From positions 13,301,533-13,365,532 of the forward strand of contig NC_085139.1 of the NCBI RefSeq assembly GCF_024139115.2: DNA of 64,000 nt. The letters run 5' to 3'. The position numbers and the translations under genes were made by a program. Source of the stretch: Armigeres subalbatus. Lineage: Eukaryota > Arthropoda > Insecta > Diptera > Culicidae. Below, one piece after another: positions 23,095 through 33,339 of the stretch (position 1 is its first letter; each line of letters opens with the position of its first letter). The notes beneath the pieces are model-generated. The model searched no databases. It was given only the letters and a program-made list of their open reading frames with translations, and had not been told where the DNA came from.

Positions 23095-23489
23095 TAGTAT
23101 TAGTGTGAGCATCAAAGTATATTGTTGCATAATGTTATGATGTAGTAAAAACTGTAAAGTACGTACAATTCCAATTTTTCGAGTCGATTTTTACACTTAC
23201 CCCCTTTTTCCACTTCCCCCAGTGTACCTTATTTTAACTGCCATATTGGCTTTCTGTTGCTTGTTTTAGGAGTTCTATAGTTATACTATAGTTTCTATTG
23301 AGATTGTAGTTCTATTTCGCCAGTTTTTTCTTGTCAACAGATTTTTCCTCCCACTGTAAACAAACAAGGTAAAACTGGTTGCTTAGTTACACAATTCCAG
23401 CGTCGATTGCAATTCAGCGTCGGAAGCAGTTAATGTCAGATTTAATTATAGCAGTCGCCATTATGGCTAGCGTGGAAAGCTGGATAGCT

Positions 23490-23610
23490 TAAAGTTATTT
23501 GGCCTTTGTCATTTGGTCGAGTAATTCATTTGGCTGAAAAAATCGGTTGGCCAAATTTGCCCTTTGACCGAAATGACATTTGGCCAAAAGTGTCGTTCGG
23601 TTGCAGCCCA
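23490..23610. repeat. Degenerate 'TTTGGCCGAA' minisatellite, right part
   Basis: TTATTTGGCCTTTGTCATTTGG, TTGACCGAAATGACATTTGG and CCAAAAGTGTCGTTCGG continue the repeat interrupted at 17650. A further piece is at 24055-24140 (GGTTTGGCCGAAAGTGACAT). Confidence 0.65.
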
Positions 23611-23639
23611 TTTTGGTTATTTTCAAGACATTAACGGAA

Positions 23640-24560
23640 GAATATTTTGGATTTCGCCAGAAAAATCGGATCAACACCCCTAAAAAATTCTTTAAGTTTT
23701 TGCAGAAAATTTATTTGAAAATTATTTTTACATTTTCCACGGGAACAACGTTGAAGTATTGAGAATTCTTTGGAATTACCAAGAGGAGCTCTTTGAAATT
23801 TCAGCGGAAAATTTTTAAGATTTTACATGAGAATCTCTTCAGAATTTTCACGGGAAGTTGTTCCAAATTTCTACAGGAAAATATTCTTCGAAATTTACAC
23901 AGAAAATCCTTCATAATTGTAGGAGCTTGTGACTGGTAGAAGGGATGCTTCTACGTTGACTTTCTCAATCTAGATTAATTAGGACGATTAGACTAGAGCC
24001 GACAATGGTTTTTAAGCTTTAGCCGAGCCAAACTGAACGTTTGTCTGAAACTGTTATCAGGTCGACAATGGTTTGGCCGAAAGTGACATACAGCCAAAAA
24101 GGAACATTCGGCCGAACTGGTAATTTGACCGAATAATTTGTTTTGCTTTTTTTTGCAACATGTTTACGTTTCAATTAGCGAATACCGTTCGATAACTGCA
24201 ATGCAATAGAAGTGTAATCGAATTGCAGTTATCGAACGTCTACTGAACCAAGAATTTCTCGTAGAAATCCAGAGAAATTCCTTCAAAAATCTGAAATCTA
24301 CATTTTGAACAATCTTCCTCGGCAATTCTCGCTATGCTATACCAAACTAGCCGTCCTAATGATTCTAGACTGAGCAAGCCAACATTAAAACACCCATTCT
24401 ACCAACCGCGCTCTTCTACAATTATGAAGAATATTCTGTGTAGATTTCGAAAAATACAATTTCGAACATTTTTCTGTAAAAATTTGGAACAATTTCTAGT
24501 GAAAATTCTGAAGATTTTCTTATGTAAATTCCAACGAATTTCCTGCTGAACTTCCGAACA
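23640..24560. repeat. AATTC-rich degenerate tracts with minisatellite and MITE pieces
   Basis: 23640-23930 and 24245-24560 are AATTC-type tracts. Between them are minisatellite units (24055-24140) and a short piece with CGTTCGATAACTGCAATGC and GCAGTTATCGAACGTCTACT (24185-24245), matching the ends of the MITE at 53217-53649. Confidence 0.55.
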
Positions 24561-24565
24561 TTTTT

Positions 24566-24985
24566 GCCTTTCTCGTACAACAAAGTTGCACCGAAAGGCT
24601 ATCATTTCACTCCAAAATCGAACTTTTTATAGAAGTCTCGGAGACCCATGATGTTATATACCAAACGACTCAGCTCGTCGAGCTGACCAAATGTCTGTCT
24701 GTCCGTGTGTATGTGTGTGTGTGTGTGCACACGAAAACCGAAAAACATTAGCCACTTTTTCATATAGTAATTCTTAACCGATTTTCTCGCAACAAGTTGC
24801 ATTCGACGGGGGACAAATCCTAGTTGATCACTATTGAATTTGATAACGATTGACCATTGCGTTTAAAAGTTATAAAAATGTAAAAATGGAATCGAACTAT
24901 GTAAGCGCCATATAAGGTTGGTGTCTTGGCTAAATGCGAGAAAGGCAGTGTCACCACTCGGTGAATTAAGTTGGTTTTTTAATAC
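24566..24985 (-). repeat. Inverted copy of the ~440-bp CA-containing repeat
   Basis: On the - strand the landmarks of 8086-8525 appear in the same order (TTCACCGAGTGGTGACAC, CGCATTTAGCCAAGACACCA, a CA-rich tract, AGCTCGACGAGCTGAGTCG, GGAGTGAAATGATAGCC). Confidence 0.75.
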
Positions 24986-25299
24986 CAAAGAGCTTCTGTT
25001 GGTTATTCCAAAGAATTCTCGAAACATCATAGTATAGGTCTCGTGGAAAATCAAAAAAATATCCAAATGAATATTTTGGAAAACTTAAAAAAATGTTTAG
25101 AAAAGTTCATCAGATTTTCTGGCGAAATTCAAAAGATTCTTCCGTTATTGTCTTGTAAATATCTCGAAAAAAAGAAAAGAAAATCTTAAAGATACGTAAT
25201 AAAAAAATGGCCACGCCGATCCACGCCGCTGACCAAAATTCTGACAAACGCCACCGCCGCTGAATTTCGGACAGGCGCACACCTCTAGCTGTAAAGCAA

Positions 25300-26960
25300 T
25301 AAACTCGTCTTGTGATAGTTCATTAATGTTGTTAAGGTAGAACTCGTCAGAATTCAATTTCAAATATAGTGCTTGCAAGTCCTCCTCGAGCATTGTCCAA
25401 TGTCCATGTTTCATGTCCATAGAGGACTACCGGTCTTATCCGCGTCGTGTACATGACACATTTGGTGCGGTGGTGAATCTTTTTTGACCGCAGATTCTTC
25501 TGGATCCCATATTCGTATTCGTATAGCCTTCGTATTTCACGACTAACAATATTATCAGTCGTTAGCAAGGATCCAAGGTAGACGAATTCCTCGACCACCT
25601 CGAAGGCATCCCCGTCTATCGTAACATTGCTTTTCAGGTGGGCCATGTCGCGCTCTGTTCCACCCATAAGCATGTACTTTGTCTTCGACGCATTCGCCAT
25701 CCGTCCAACTTTTGTTGCTTCACGTTTCAGGCGGGTGTACAGTTCTGCCACCTTTGCGAATGTTCGGTGACAAATATTGGTGACAAATATTTCAAAGTTG
25801 GTATTATTTGTCACCGAAAAAAGCCAATTAAAACAACAAATAATGTCCATGTAATCCGCGAAACAAAAAAATTGACTGTCGAAAATCGTACCCCGGCTGT
25901 CACACCCAGCTCTCCGCATGACACCTTCTAGCGCAATGTTGAACAACAGGCACGAAAGACCATCACCTTGTCTTAGTCCTCGGTGTGATTCGAACGAACT
26001 GGAGTGTTCGCCCGAAATCATCACACAGTTTTGCCCACCATCCACCGTTGCTTTGATCAGTCTGGTAAGCTTCTCAGGGAAGCTGTTCTCGTCAGGCTTG
26101 CAAATATTCGGCAGCACTGGATGAAGGTGATGCTTTTTTATATCATGTTTTTATTTTCTTCCTGCTTTGAAATCAACCTCACATTCCCGGAGAGGCAGAA
26201 AAGAAAACAACAGAACTCACATCACCCACAGCGCCGCGAAGATGAAATTTACCACAGCAAAATGTACACATTCACCAAGCAAATTGAAAAAATTCACCAC
26301 GCGTTTAAATGGGCCACTCACAGTCATACGGTAAGGCGCGAACTGAGCAGCATGTCAGAGCGACTTGTGAGTGGCTGAATGCGAAATTGAATGGTCGGTG
26401 TTGGAAATGATTTTTCGGCTGCACCCAGTCGCACTCACTACGGCGGCGATGAAGGCGACCCCAGATTATACTGAGATCCATGTTTTTCACTACATTGACT
26501 GTGAAATATTTCTACCCTGGTTCTCGTCCATAATTTTCCATAGCTCTACGCGGTCTATACTGTCGTATGGCGCATTGAAATCAATGAACAGATGGTACGT
26601 TGGGACCTGGTATTCACGGCATTTTTAAAAGGATTTGCCTTTACAGTAAAGATCTGGTCCGCTGTCGAACGGCTTGATATCTTCCCACGAACTGATTCAC
26701 TAATGATGACAGACGACGGAGAATGATCTGGGATATCACTTTGCAGGCGGCATTAAGGATGGTAATCGCTCGAAAGTTCTCGCACTCCAGCTTGTCGCCT
26801 TTCTTGTAGATGGCCCCTTCCTTCCACTCATCCGGTAACTGTTCAGTTTTCCAGATTCTGACTCAGTTTTACAGGCAAGTGGGCAGCTTTTCCGGGCCCA
26901 TCTTGATGAGCTCAGCTCCAATACCATGCTTACCAGCTGCTCGTTAGTCATTTCCGGTTC
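25300..26960 (-). mobile_element. RTE-like reverse transcriptase remnant with insertions
   Basis: Read on the - strand from 26960: GDKLECENFRAITILNA (about 26770, frames broken), REYQVPTYHLFIDFNAPYDS (about 26600), then after about 385 bp of foreign DNA (26130-26517) FPEKLTRLIKATVDG, SHRGLRQGDGLSCLLFNIAL, the catalytic-box region (FADYMDII in place of the usual ADD) and the C-terminal part (YEYEYGIQKNLRSK, RPVVLYGHETWTL). A 50-bp foldback (25770-25822) is inserted in frame just after the catalytic box. Not functional. Confidence 0.85.
26130..26517. repeat. Foreign insertion in the RTE remnant
   Basis: It interrupts the RT between the FIDFNAPYDS and FPEKLTRLIK regions. It contains CACTCACAGTCATACGG and GACTTGTGAGTGGC but no clear terminal repeat. 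Class unknown. Confidence 0.5.
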
Positions 26961-27261
26961 TTTTGAGTAAAAATATCGAATACGGTAACGCCAGTGATAT
27001 GCAATTTTTCTCCCCTTAATTTTTTTGTCTTTATTTGAGGCTGGCTCACCTCTCCCCTCAAATTGCTAAATATGTTTCTAAAACATAATATGATACATAA
27101 CAACATAAATATGATTCAAATCCCAAAATAAATAGGATTTAAATCAGTGACCATAATAATGCTTTTAAACATCGACTTAGTAGCTGACGACTATGTAATA
27201 TCAAAAGTTTTCGATCGCAATCACAAAAGTTGGTGAATTACCCTCATTATACATATCAATA
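26961..27261. other. Intergenic stretch, nothing recognised
   Basis: AT-rich; includes GAGGCTGGCTCACCTC, similar to GAGGTGAGCCAGCCTGGG at 35330 in reverse, so a dispersed repeat end is possible. Confidence 0.35.
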
Positions 27262-27406
27262 GGGGGATTCAGTTAACGGCGTAGGTTGCTGTGTATCTGT
27301 TTATGGAAATGTTTCATAGGCGATTTGAAATATGTCCCTAGTGATTGAGTGTGAAACATTTCTATAATCAGATACGCAGCAACCTACGCCGTTAAGTGTA
27401 TACCCC
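27262..27406. mobile_element. 145-bp TIR MITE, copy B
   Basis: Near-identical to 22950-23094 in the same orientation, with TA on both flanks (27260-27261 and 27407-27408). Confidence 0.9.
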
Positions 27407-27409
27407 TAA

Positions 27410-28097
27410 TGTTTTGTTGGGGAATATAATCACTTACCTGAGGTACCAAAATCAGTACAGCCACCGAAATCCGTTCACGTCAAGAGATATTAATATGGCT
27501 AGGGGCTTTAGAAATTAATTTACAAATAATTTATCCTATCCTGTACATAAACTTGACCTTAAGCTTTTAGGCCGTTGAGATGGAAAGTAGGCTTTGAAAT
27601 TAAAACACCATTAATCAAAAACAAATCGTCAGACCAGGGAATCAATTTTTTTGGAATGCGCATGCGAAACAAGCGACAAAAGAGAACCAACGACAAAGCT
27701 TTGTTTTTGTCGGAAAAAATAATGACAAAGATCCGAATTTTTTTGTCAGCAACAAAAAAGAAAACAATTTTGTTGCTAACGTTTCATCTCGCTATTTTGC
27801 ATTATTTCTAGAGAAAATTTCGGCTTTATGCTATCATAGTTTCTGCTTTTATGGAAATATTCGAGAATCGAACAATGATTAGAAAATTAGCATCGTGTTT
27901 TCGGAAATATCAGAGCATTCAAGGCAAATGATTCTTGTCATATTATGTTCGGGTTCTGATAAAGGTTTGTCGCTAGGTGCGTTTGTCAGTAACAAACTCT
28001 GTTGATGACAAAGAGTATATTGTTTGGCGTTGCTCGAATATTGATTCCCTGCGTCAGACACCAAACGCATAGTTTCCGGCGCATATTCATGTGTGTA
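27410..28097. other. Intergenic stretch, nothing recognised
   Basis: A pair of short inverted matches flanks 27640-28060 (ACCAGGGAATCAATTTTT and CGAATATTGATTCCCTGCG; AAAGCTTTGTTTTTGTCGG and TGTCAGTAACAAACTCTGTTG), suggesting an old foldback element. No gene. Confidence 0.4.
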
Positions 28098-28149
28098 AAG
28101 AGCTGAGCAGAATGGATACATTTGCGTACGTTTTGACAGTTTTCCCAAG

Positions 28150-28320
28150 TGACAGTGTCGAGTCAAGTACGAGACACTGAAGACGGCCTTACTGTTGAGG
28201 TCGAAATACGTATCTGTCAAGGTACAATTAAGTGGTGGAATTAAATGGGATTGTACAAACTCGTCTTATGACAAGTGAAGACATTCCACTAAAAAGCTCA
28301 AAATAATTTTCTTAAACAAA
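28150..28320 (+). mobile_element. PLE terminal repeat fragment
   Basis: It carries the hammerhead-like block (28168-28224), then GTGGAATTAAATGGGATTG, ACTCGTCTTATGACAAGTG and AAGACATTCCACTAAAAAGC. The same series is found at 34450-34660. Confidence 0.7.
28168..28224 (+). ncRNA. Hammerhead-ribozyme-like motif, PLE family 2
   Basis: Order: stem I strand GACA, core CTGAAGA (28177-28183), one extra C, stem II GGCCT/AGGTC around an 8-nt loop, GAAA (28203-28206), self-complementary TACGTA, the expected cleavage dinucleotide TC (28213-28214), and stem I strand TGTC. An outer GTAC/GTAC pair can extend stem I across a small internal loop. Stem III is too short to close within one molecule, so a dimer is likely. 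Confidence 0.65.
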
Positions 28321-28689
28321 GTTTTCCCATGGTAAAACAGTAGATGCATAAGTATTAGATTGCTAATGTCGCTCCTGTTTGCGTGACTAAAATCTAGGTC
28401 ACTTTGATTTGGCAGCCAAAGTACCGGTACTACAAGTGTCAAACCAATGTTGGTAATGAAACAAAATATGCACTACAACATAATGCATAACAAACCGACA
28501 AGTTAGGCTTGTGGAAGCATATTTTGGCAAAATATTTTTAATTACTACAACGCCACTAGCGTTCTAGTACTTATGCTTCTACTGGTAAAACTGTCAAAAC
28601 GCACGCAAACGTATCCATTCTGCTCAGCTCTTAAGAACATTTTTTCTCTCTTGTTGATAACTCAGACCTTTTGATCCATAAAGAAGAAC

Positions 28690-29615
28690 ATTATTATTAT
28701 TATTATAATTTATTCAAACTAAGGCCGAAGTGGTCTGTGCGGTATATAAAGAGTCTTCTCCACTCGGCTCGGTCCATGGGTACACGTCGCCAACCACGCA
28801 GTCTACGGAGGATCCGTAAGGGTCCTTCCACCTGATTGATCCACCTTGCCCGCTGCGCACCTGCCGTCATGTGCCCGTCGGATCATTGTCGAGAACCATT
28901 TTCACCGGGTTACTGTCCGACATTCTGGCTACGTGCCCGGTCCACCGCAGTGTGCGCGTTGGTCCTCCACGAGCATCGTCCAGGTCTCGTGTCCGTAGAG
29001 CACTACCGGTCTAATGAGCGTTTTGTAGATTTAAAGTTTGGTACGGCGGCGAACTCTATTCGAATTCTTCTACCACCTCGATTTGGTCACCACCAATGCA
29101 AACTCGCGGTGGGTGGCTCACATTGTCTTCTCTTGAACCTCTTCCTATCATGTACTTCGTTTTCGACATGTTGATGACTAGTCTGATACGCTTAGCTTCC
29201 CTCTTCAGTATGATGTAGGCTTCCTACATATTCTCAAATTTACGTGCCATAACGTCTATGTCGTCGGCGAAGCCAAATAGCTGGACGGACTTATTGCAAA
29301 CTGTACACTGAAACTCGAACTACCCACATCACCCGATCCATCGTCGCCTTGATCAACCGTGTCAGTTTGTCCGGAAATCCGTGTTCGTGCATTAGCTGCC
29401 ATAGCTGGTCCCGATCGATTGTATCATATGCGGCTTTGAAGTGGATGAAAAGATGATGCGTGGGCACTTTGTATTCGCGGCATTTCTGCAGTATTTGGCG
29501 AATGGCGAACACCTGGTCCGTGGTGGACGTGGAGCATTGGCCCATAGAACCCGCCTGGCACTGCCCCACGAACTTCCTTTTTTCACAAACTGAGGCGATT
29601 TAGTGTACGGGTTTC
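28690..29615 (-). mobile_element. RTE-like element, 3' part with internal deletion
   Basis: On the - strand: STTDQVFAIRQILQKCREYK, VPTHHLFIHFKAAYDTIDR and FPDKLTRLIKATMD (29560-29330), a jump to the catalytic box region (GFADDID, about 29265), then MSKTKYM (about 29150) and the C-terminal part in broken frames. The 3' end is an (AAT)n tract (28690-28707), as is usual for RTE elements. The segment between ATMD and FADD is deleted. Confidence 0.85.
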
Positions 29616-29839
29616 GATACCCCACTAATCCTTATATTAGTTCCTGTACTGTACCATATAGTTATTTTGAATTTTGATATAAGAGACGAATGTTTGACAT
29701 ACAAAACTAATCAAAAGGCAAATTTTTTGCAAGTTCAAGAAATAACTGACAGGCTAGTCGACGGACCAAGAGCAGGCTATTGAACTCAAACGGTAATTAA
29801 TCTGTATCGATGTGTATCGGCCAAGAACACATGACGGCC

Positions 29840-29873
29840 TCAGGCGTTTATCAAAAGATTGATAAACGCCTGA
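29840..29873. repeat. Perfect 15-bp hairpin
   Basis: TCAGGCGTTTATCAA, a 4-nt loop, then TTGATAAACGCCTGA. It lies 26 bp from a foldback MITE; no poly-T follows. Confidence 0.7.
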
Positions 29874-29899
29874 GATAATTTGTGCAATTTAGTTTAATA

Positions 29900-30151
29900 C
29901 ACCCAACCGGCGGTTGTTCGATTTTCTAACAATTCTATATAAGAATCTACCAAAACCTGTATAAGAGCTGGACATATGCGAAATTGTTAGATTCTTATAC
30001 AAAAATTGTAAGACAAGCTTACAAAATTGTTAGATTCTTATACAATATTTGTATAAGAATCTAACAATTTCGCATATGCCCAGCTCTTATACAGGTTTTA
30101 GTAGATTCTTATACAGAATTGTTAGAAAATCTAACAATCGCCGGTTGGGTG
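29900..30151. mobile_element. Near-perfect foldback MITE, 252 bp, TA target duplication
   Basis: CACCCAACCGGCGGTTGTT at the left matches AACAATCGCCGGTTGGGTG at the right, with TA on each side. Pairing continues almost to the centre (GCGAAATTGTTAGATTCTTA twice in inverted orientation). Non-coding. Confidence 0.92.
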
Positions 30152-30153
30152 TA

Positions 30154-30646
30154 TAGTTTAAAACTCAATAGCAATCGAATAGTTTTTGTCTTTTGGAGAT
30201 ACTTCACCTTTCTTTACTTATTGTAACTCTACACATACTGTGAGACTTTTTACGCGGATTTTAAAATCTAAACGTTTTTCTTGGAGATTTTTTTATTCGA
30301 TTTTTTATGTAATTTTTTTACGACGGTTTTGGAATCCAATAAGCGGCGTATAAAAAATTTCATAATATAAAAATTAAAGTAATATTGCCAAGAACGAATG
30401 AATTTGTTGCCAAAAACAAATGTTTCCAAAACAGAATGGGGTCTGTACACTAAACTATATTTAAAAACGTTTTGAAAATGTGGATCACTGTAAATTCCCC
30501 TTTCATAAAAAAATAGAATAAAAATAACAGGTCAAACACAACATTTGAGTACATAGAACCTACTATTCAACACAAGATGGCAGCACTCTAATTCGTCGTT
30601 GGAATGTTCAAAAATCTAAAAAAAAGCACTTGAATGATCACGTCGA
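30154..30646. other. Intergenic stretch downstream of the second protease
   Basis: AT-rich DNA with no gene or repeat boundaries recognised. Confidence 0.4.
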
Positions 30647-30653
30647 TTTTATT
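30647..30653 (-). terminator. Polyadenylation signal of the second protease
   Basis: AATAAAA on the - strand, about 38 bp after the stop codon at 30691. Confidence 0.65.
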
Positions 30654-30690
30654 GCTCGTTAAAATTAATGAAAATCTCACAACGCGCGTC

Positions 30691-32119
30691 TTACTGCTCC
30701 AATGTTGCCTCGATCCAGTCCACATACTTCACCACATTAGTGTACACTCCTGGCCATCCCTCCTGTCCGCATGGCGTTGGTCCGAATGAAACTAACCCTA
30801 CCAGATACCAGTACTGAACGTTTGCGTTCTGAGCCACCCCCATCAGTGGACCACCGGAATCACCTTGACAGGAATCTTTACCTGCTTGTCCTCCTGCGCA
30901 CAGTTGCCGCTCAACCAAAGTTACACGCTCCTGCTGATACACCGAGTTACACTGCGGAAGGCCGATCCCGTCTACTCCGACCTTCTGTTTTACATTACTG
31001 TACCGGGCCGTAGCTGTTCTGCCCCATCCGGCAACCTGGAATTTTTGGCCAATAGTCTCCCGCACCTTCAGATCTTGCGTCCGTGGCAAGCAGATCGGCT
31101 TGATGAAATCAGTGTAGTCGATTCGTCGCTCCAGCCGCAGCAACGCGATGTCATTGTATTGTTCCAATGCATGAGGGTTGTACTCCGGATGAGGTATCTT
31201 TCTCTCAATTACCACATCGATTGGATCCGGCGAACAGTCCACGTCAACTCCAACTCCTTCGCAATCCTGATCCGTTGACGTATCCCATTCCCCAAGACGC
31301 ACTTCCGCACTGTGGATAGAAGGAGGGGAAATGTGAGGAAGATGTGATCCACAATACAGCATATCCTGAATACTCACAGATCCCAAGTGGTTGGAATGTC
31401 TTTTCCATTGACACAATGCGAGGCTGTGGCTACGTAGCGATTGTTGATAAGCGCTCCCCCACAATGGAACCCGAATATGTTGTTTGCTATATTCCCACCA
31501 TTGCACACATATAAAGATATATACCGTTAGTAGAAATTCTGTCACTTTTTGATAATTAGAACTTACGTTTTGCATATTTGAGCAACGCAAGCCAAGGAAA
31601 CTCATCGATCTTCGTATTCACACCTCCTACGATTCGATCACTGGTCTGTATGCCACATACTCCAACAGGAGGTAATAGGGATTCGCCAACACGTACGGGA
31701 GCATCCAGGGAGTCACTACAGCATACTAACGGGTGATTTTCCTCTCGAGACCATCCGCACTGGCTCTGGCTCAGAAAGTTGCGTTCCTCTTGTAACAGAG
31801 GCTTCTTCTTGATTAAAGTGAACAAGGTATCACACAATCGTAGCAAAATACAATTTCCGGCTTTTCCATCCGGCGCCGTACAAGTTTGTTCTAAAATCGA
31901 TACAAAGCAACACATTGCTTACATAATTGACGCATTTGGTAGAACCGGTTCTTCTAATACAGTGGAAACGAAACGAGGTGATATCACATAAAATTTTGAT
32001 AACCTTCGATCTTCCAATGCAGTAGAAAGTACCGAGACGTACTACTTACGGCCATCTACCAGTAAAGTCGCGATCAACAGCAGAAGGCAACTGCTCTTCA
32101 ATAGACTTATCGTTCCCAT
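30691..32119 (-). CDS. CLIP-domain serine protease, complete
   Basis: Secreted trypsin-like zymogen; CLIPB-type proteases of this build activate prophenoloxidase or Toll cascades in insects (family knowledge; the exact role here is unknown). Exons on the - strand: 32119-32050, 31890-31567, 31486-31378 and 31309-30691, with GT/AG ends and frame kept, giving 373 residues. Seen: signal peptide (residues 1 to about 23, hydrophobic CLLLLIATLL), CLIP domain with Cys 27, 37, 43, 68, 80 and 81, a short linker with Cys102, activation site R109|IVGG, His155 in TASHC (Ser in place of the usual Ala), Asp221 in QYNDIALL and Ser319 in DSCQGDSGGPL. The Asp six residues before Ser319 predicts Arg/Lys cleavage. 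The ATG at 32119 was chosen because it starts the signal peptide and its exon ends in the right phase. Convergent with the first protease, about 15.6 kb away. Confidence 0.95.
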
Positions 32120-33339
32120 TGGTATAGTCAACAACTAGAGAGAACCATCGGGTCCCCTACAATGCAGCTATAGAATGTCTATCTTCCCTGTACAAATCAA
32201 CACGCATACACTAATCTGTAGACCTGGCACGCACGATCGCCGCGAACAAAAGTGCTCCGTTTGACTTCGCGGACCCGACTAGACTGCCACTTCCCGATCC
32301 CGTCCGGTGGGATCAGCATCACAGTGTTAGGTTCAGTCCGATGGGAACTTACCTGCGATCGCGATGATGATGGCGATGACGATCGCAAACACACTCGTAA
32401 CTTTGACTCGCATCACATCACAAAACTCTCTCACAAGGGAATCCCACCCAATCAAACAAACAAGTTGTCTCCGAAAATCTCGTCGTTTGTTGGTTGTGTA
32501 CCAACAAGGTCTCCTCTAACCGTTTGTAAGCAAGGTGTATTGGGAAACACATCGGTATCATTGACTCATCTTTCGCTTATCGATGGCAACGGCCGACGAC
32601 GATCCAGTTTCACTTTATGCGATCGTATACGAATCATGACTGGACAAAACATAAAACTTCTACTAAAACTAAATCAATCACTGCATCGCGTAGTCGCTGT
32701 TGGGACAAACACGTTCGGATTTGGTTCTGCATCTTATCCAGCATGGGCGATAATAATCATATTATGATCATCTTAGTGTTGATCGTCATACACCGGTTTT
32801 ATTGTTTTTGGACTCGCTTCCTGTTACTCGTGTCTTCTATCTTTTTTTGCAATCTGGATTTTAATGGCATGGGTTGCAGAAAACCGGTCGATTGCTATTG
32901 AATCATTATCATCTCAAATCTTATGTAGATAGATAATTGAGATGATGTTTATGATAGTTTTTGTTATGAATATTGAAGGTTATATTTGTTTCTCGGTAAA
33001 TCCAATCCATTACACATCCAGAGCAATTCTTATATTTTAGTCTTTTACTGCATAAATATGATATTAATAAAATTCATTATAAATAGATTCTGCTTTCTTC
33101 GTCTTGTTATTTGATTAGAAAGATATTGATTTCATTTTTTCTGCTAATATATATCTAGAATCGTATGAAACTTTAAATATTTGATATAAGAATAAAATAT
33201 CTGCAATTTTAAAATATAGCAGCCAATTCATATTAGTACGCATGATAAAGTATTTCAATAGGAAGGGATGGCTCCTTTCAGGAATCAATTACATCTGTGG
33301 GAAAGTGTACCCATCTACATGAGTAGAAGTTTTTAAAAG
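32120..33339. other. Upstream region of the second protease and AT-rich spacer
   Basis: 32120-32650 is GC-richer and free of repeats seen elsewhere in the window, as expected for a promoter and 5' UTR, but no TATA box or initiator could be called with confidence. A + strand frame here (32252-32767) has no recognisable domain. From 32900 the DNA is very AT-rich without identifiable features. Confidence 0.45.

Larger units (their letters stand above)
20023..23229. mobile_element. AGGTACACTGGGGG TIR element with nested elements
   Basis: AGGTACACTGGGGGAAGTGG is mirrored by CCACTTCCCCCAGTGTACCT, flanked by TA on both sides. The ends resemble the shorter element at 37419-38282. It encloses a second TIR element (about 20418-21970), a degenerate AATTC tract and a 145-bp MITE (22950-23094). 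No transposase was recognised. Confidence 0.75.
17653..23484. mobile_element. TIR element of the TCCAGCTTTCC family, copy 4, with nested insertions
   Basis: TCCAGCTTTCCACGTTCGCC at 17653 is mirrored by CTAGCGTGGAAAGCTGGA ending at 23484, and TA flanks both ends. The inverted arms (about 17653-17780 and 23360-23484) share GACAGTAACTGCTTCCGACG. Pairing these two ends is an inference, since 5.8 kb lies between them, but at least 3.2 kb of that is a second element (20023-23229), and the minisatellite on both sides supports a single insertion. Confidence 0.6.
28098..28632. mobile_element. TIR element split by a PLE terminal fragment
   Basis: AGAGCTGAGCAGAATGGATA then CATTTGCGTACGTTTTGACAG at the left is mirrored by CTGTCAAAACGCACGCAAAC and TATCCATTCTGCTCAGCTCT at the right. 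The PLE fragment 28150-28320 lies inside the left arm region. A solitary half of the same TIR occurs at 37170-37215. Confidence 0.75.

Noticed and set aside
32140..32160. NF-kB-like GGGGACCC in the second protease upstream region
   Set aside because: The match to the mosquito consensus is incomplete, and a single short match has no statistical weight.
32252..32767. A 171-residue + strand open frame upstream of the second protease
   Set aside because: No recognisable domain or plausible signal. It runs opposite to the protease promoter region and contains low-complexity Asp runs; likely chance.
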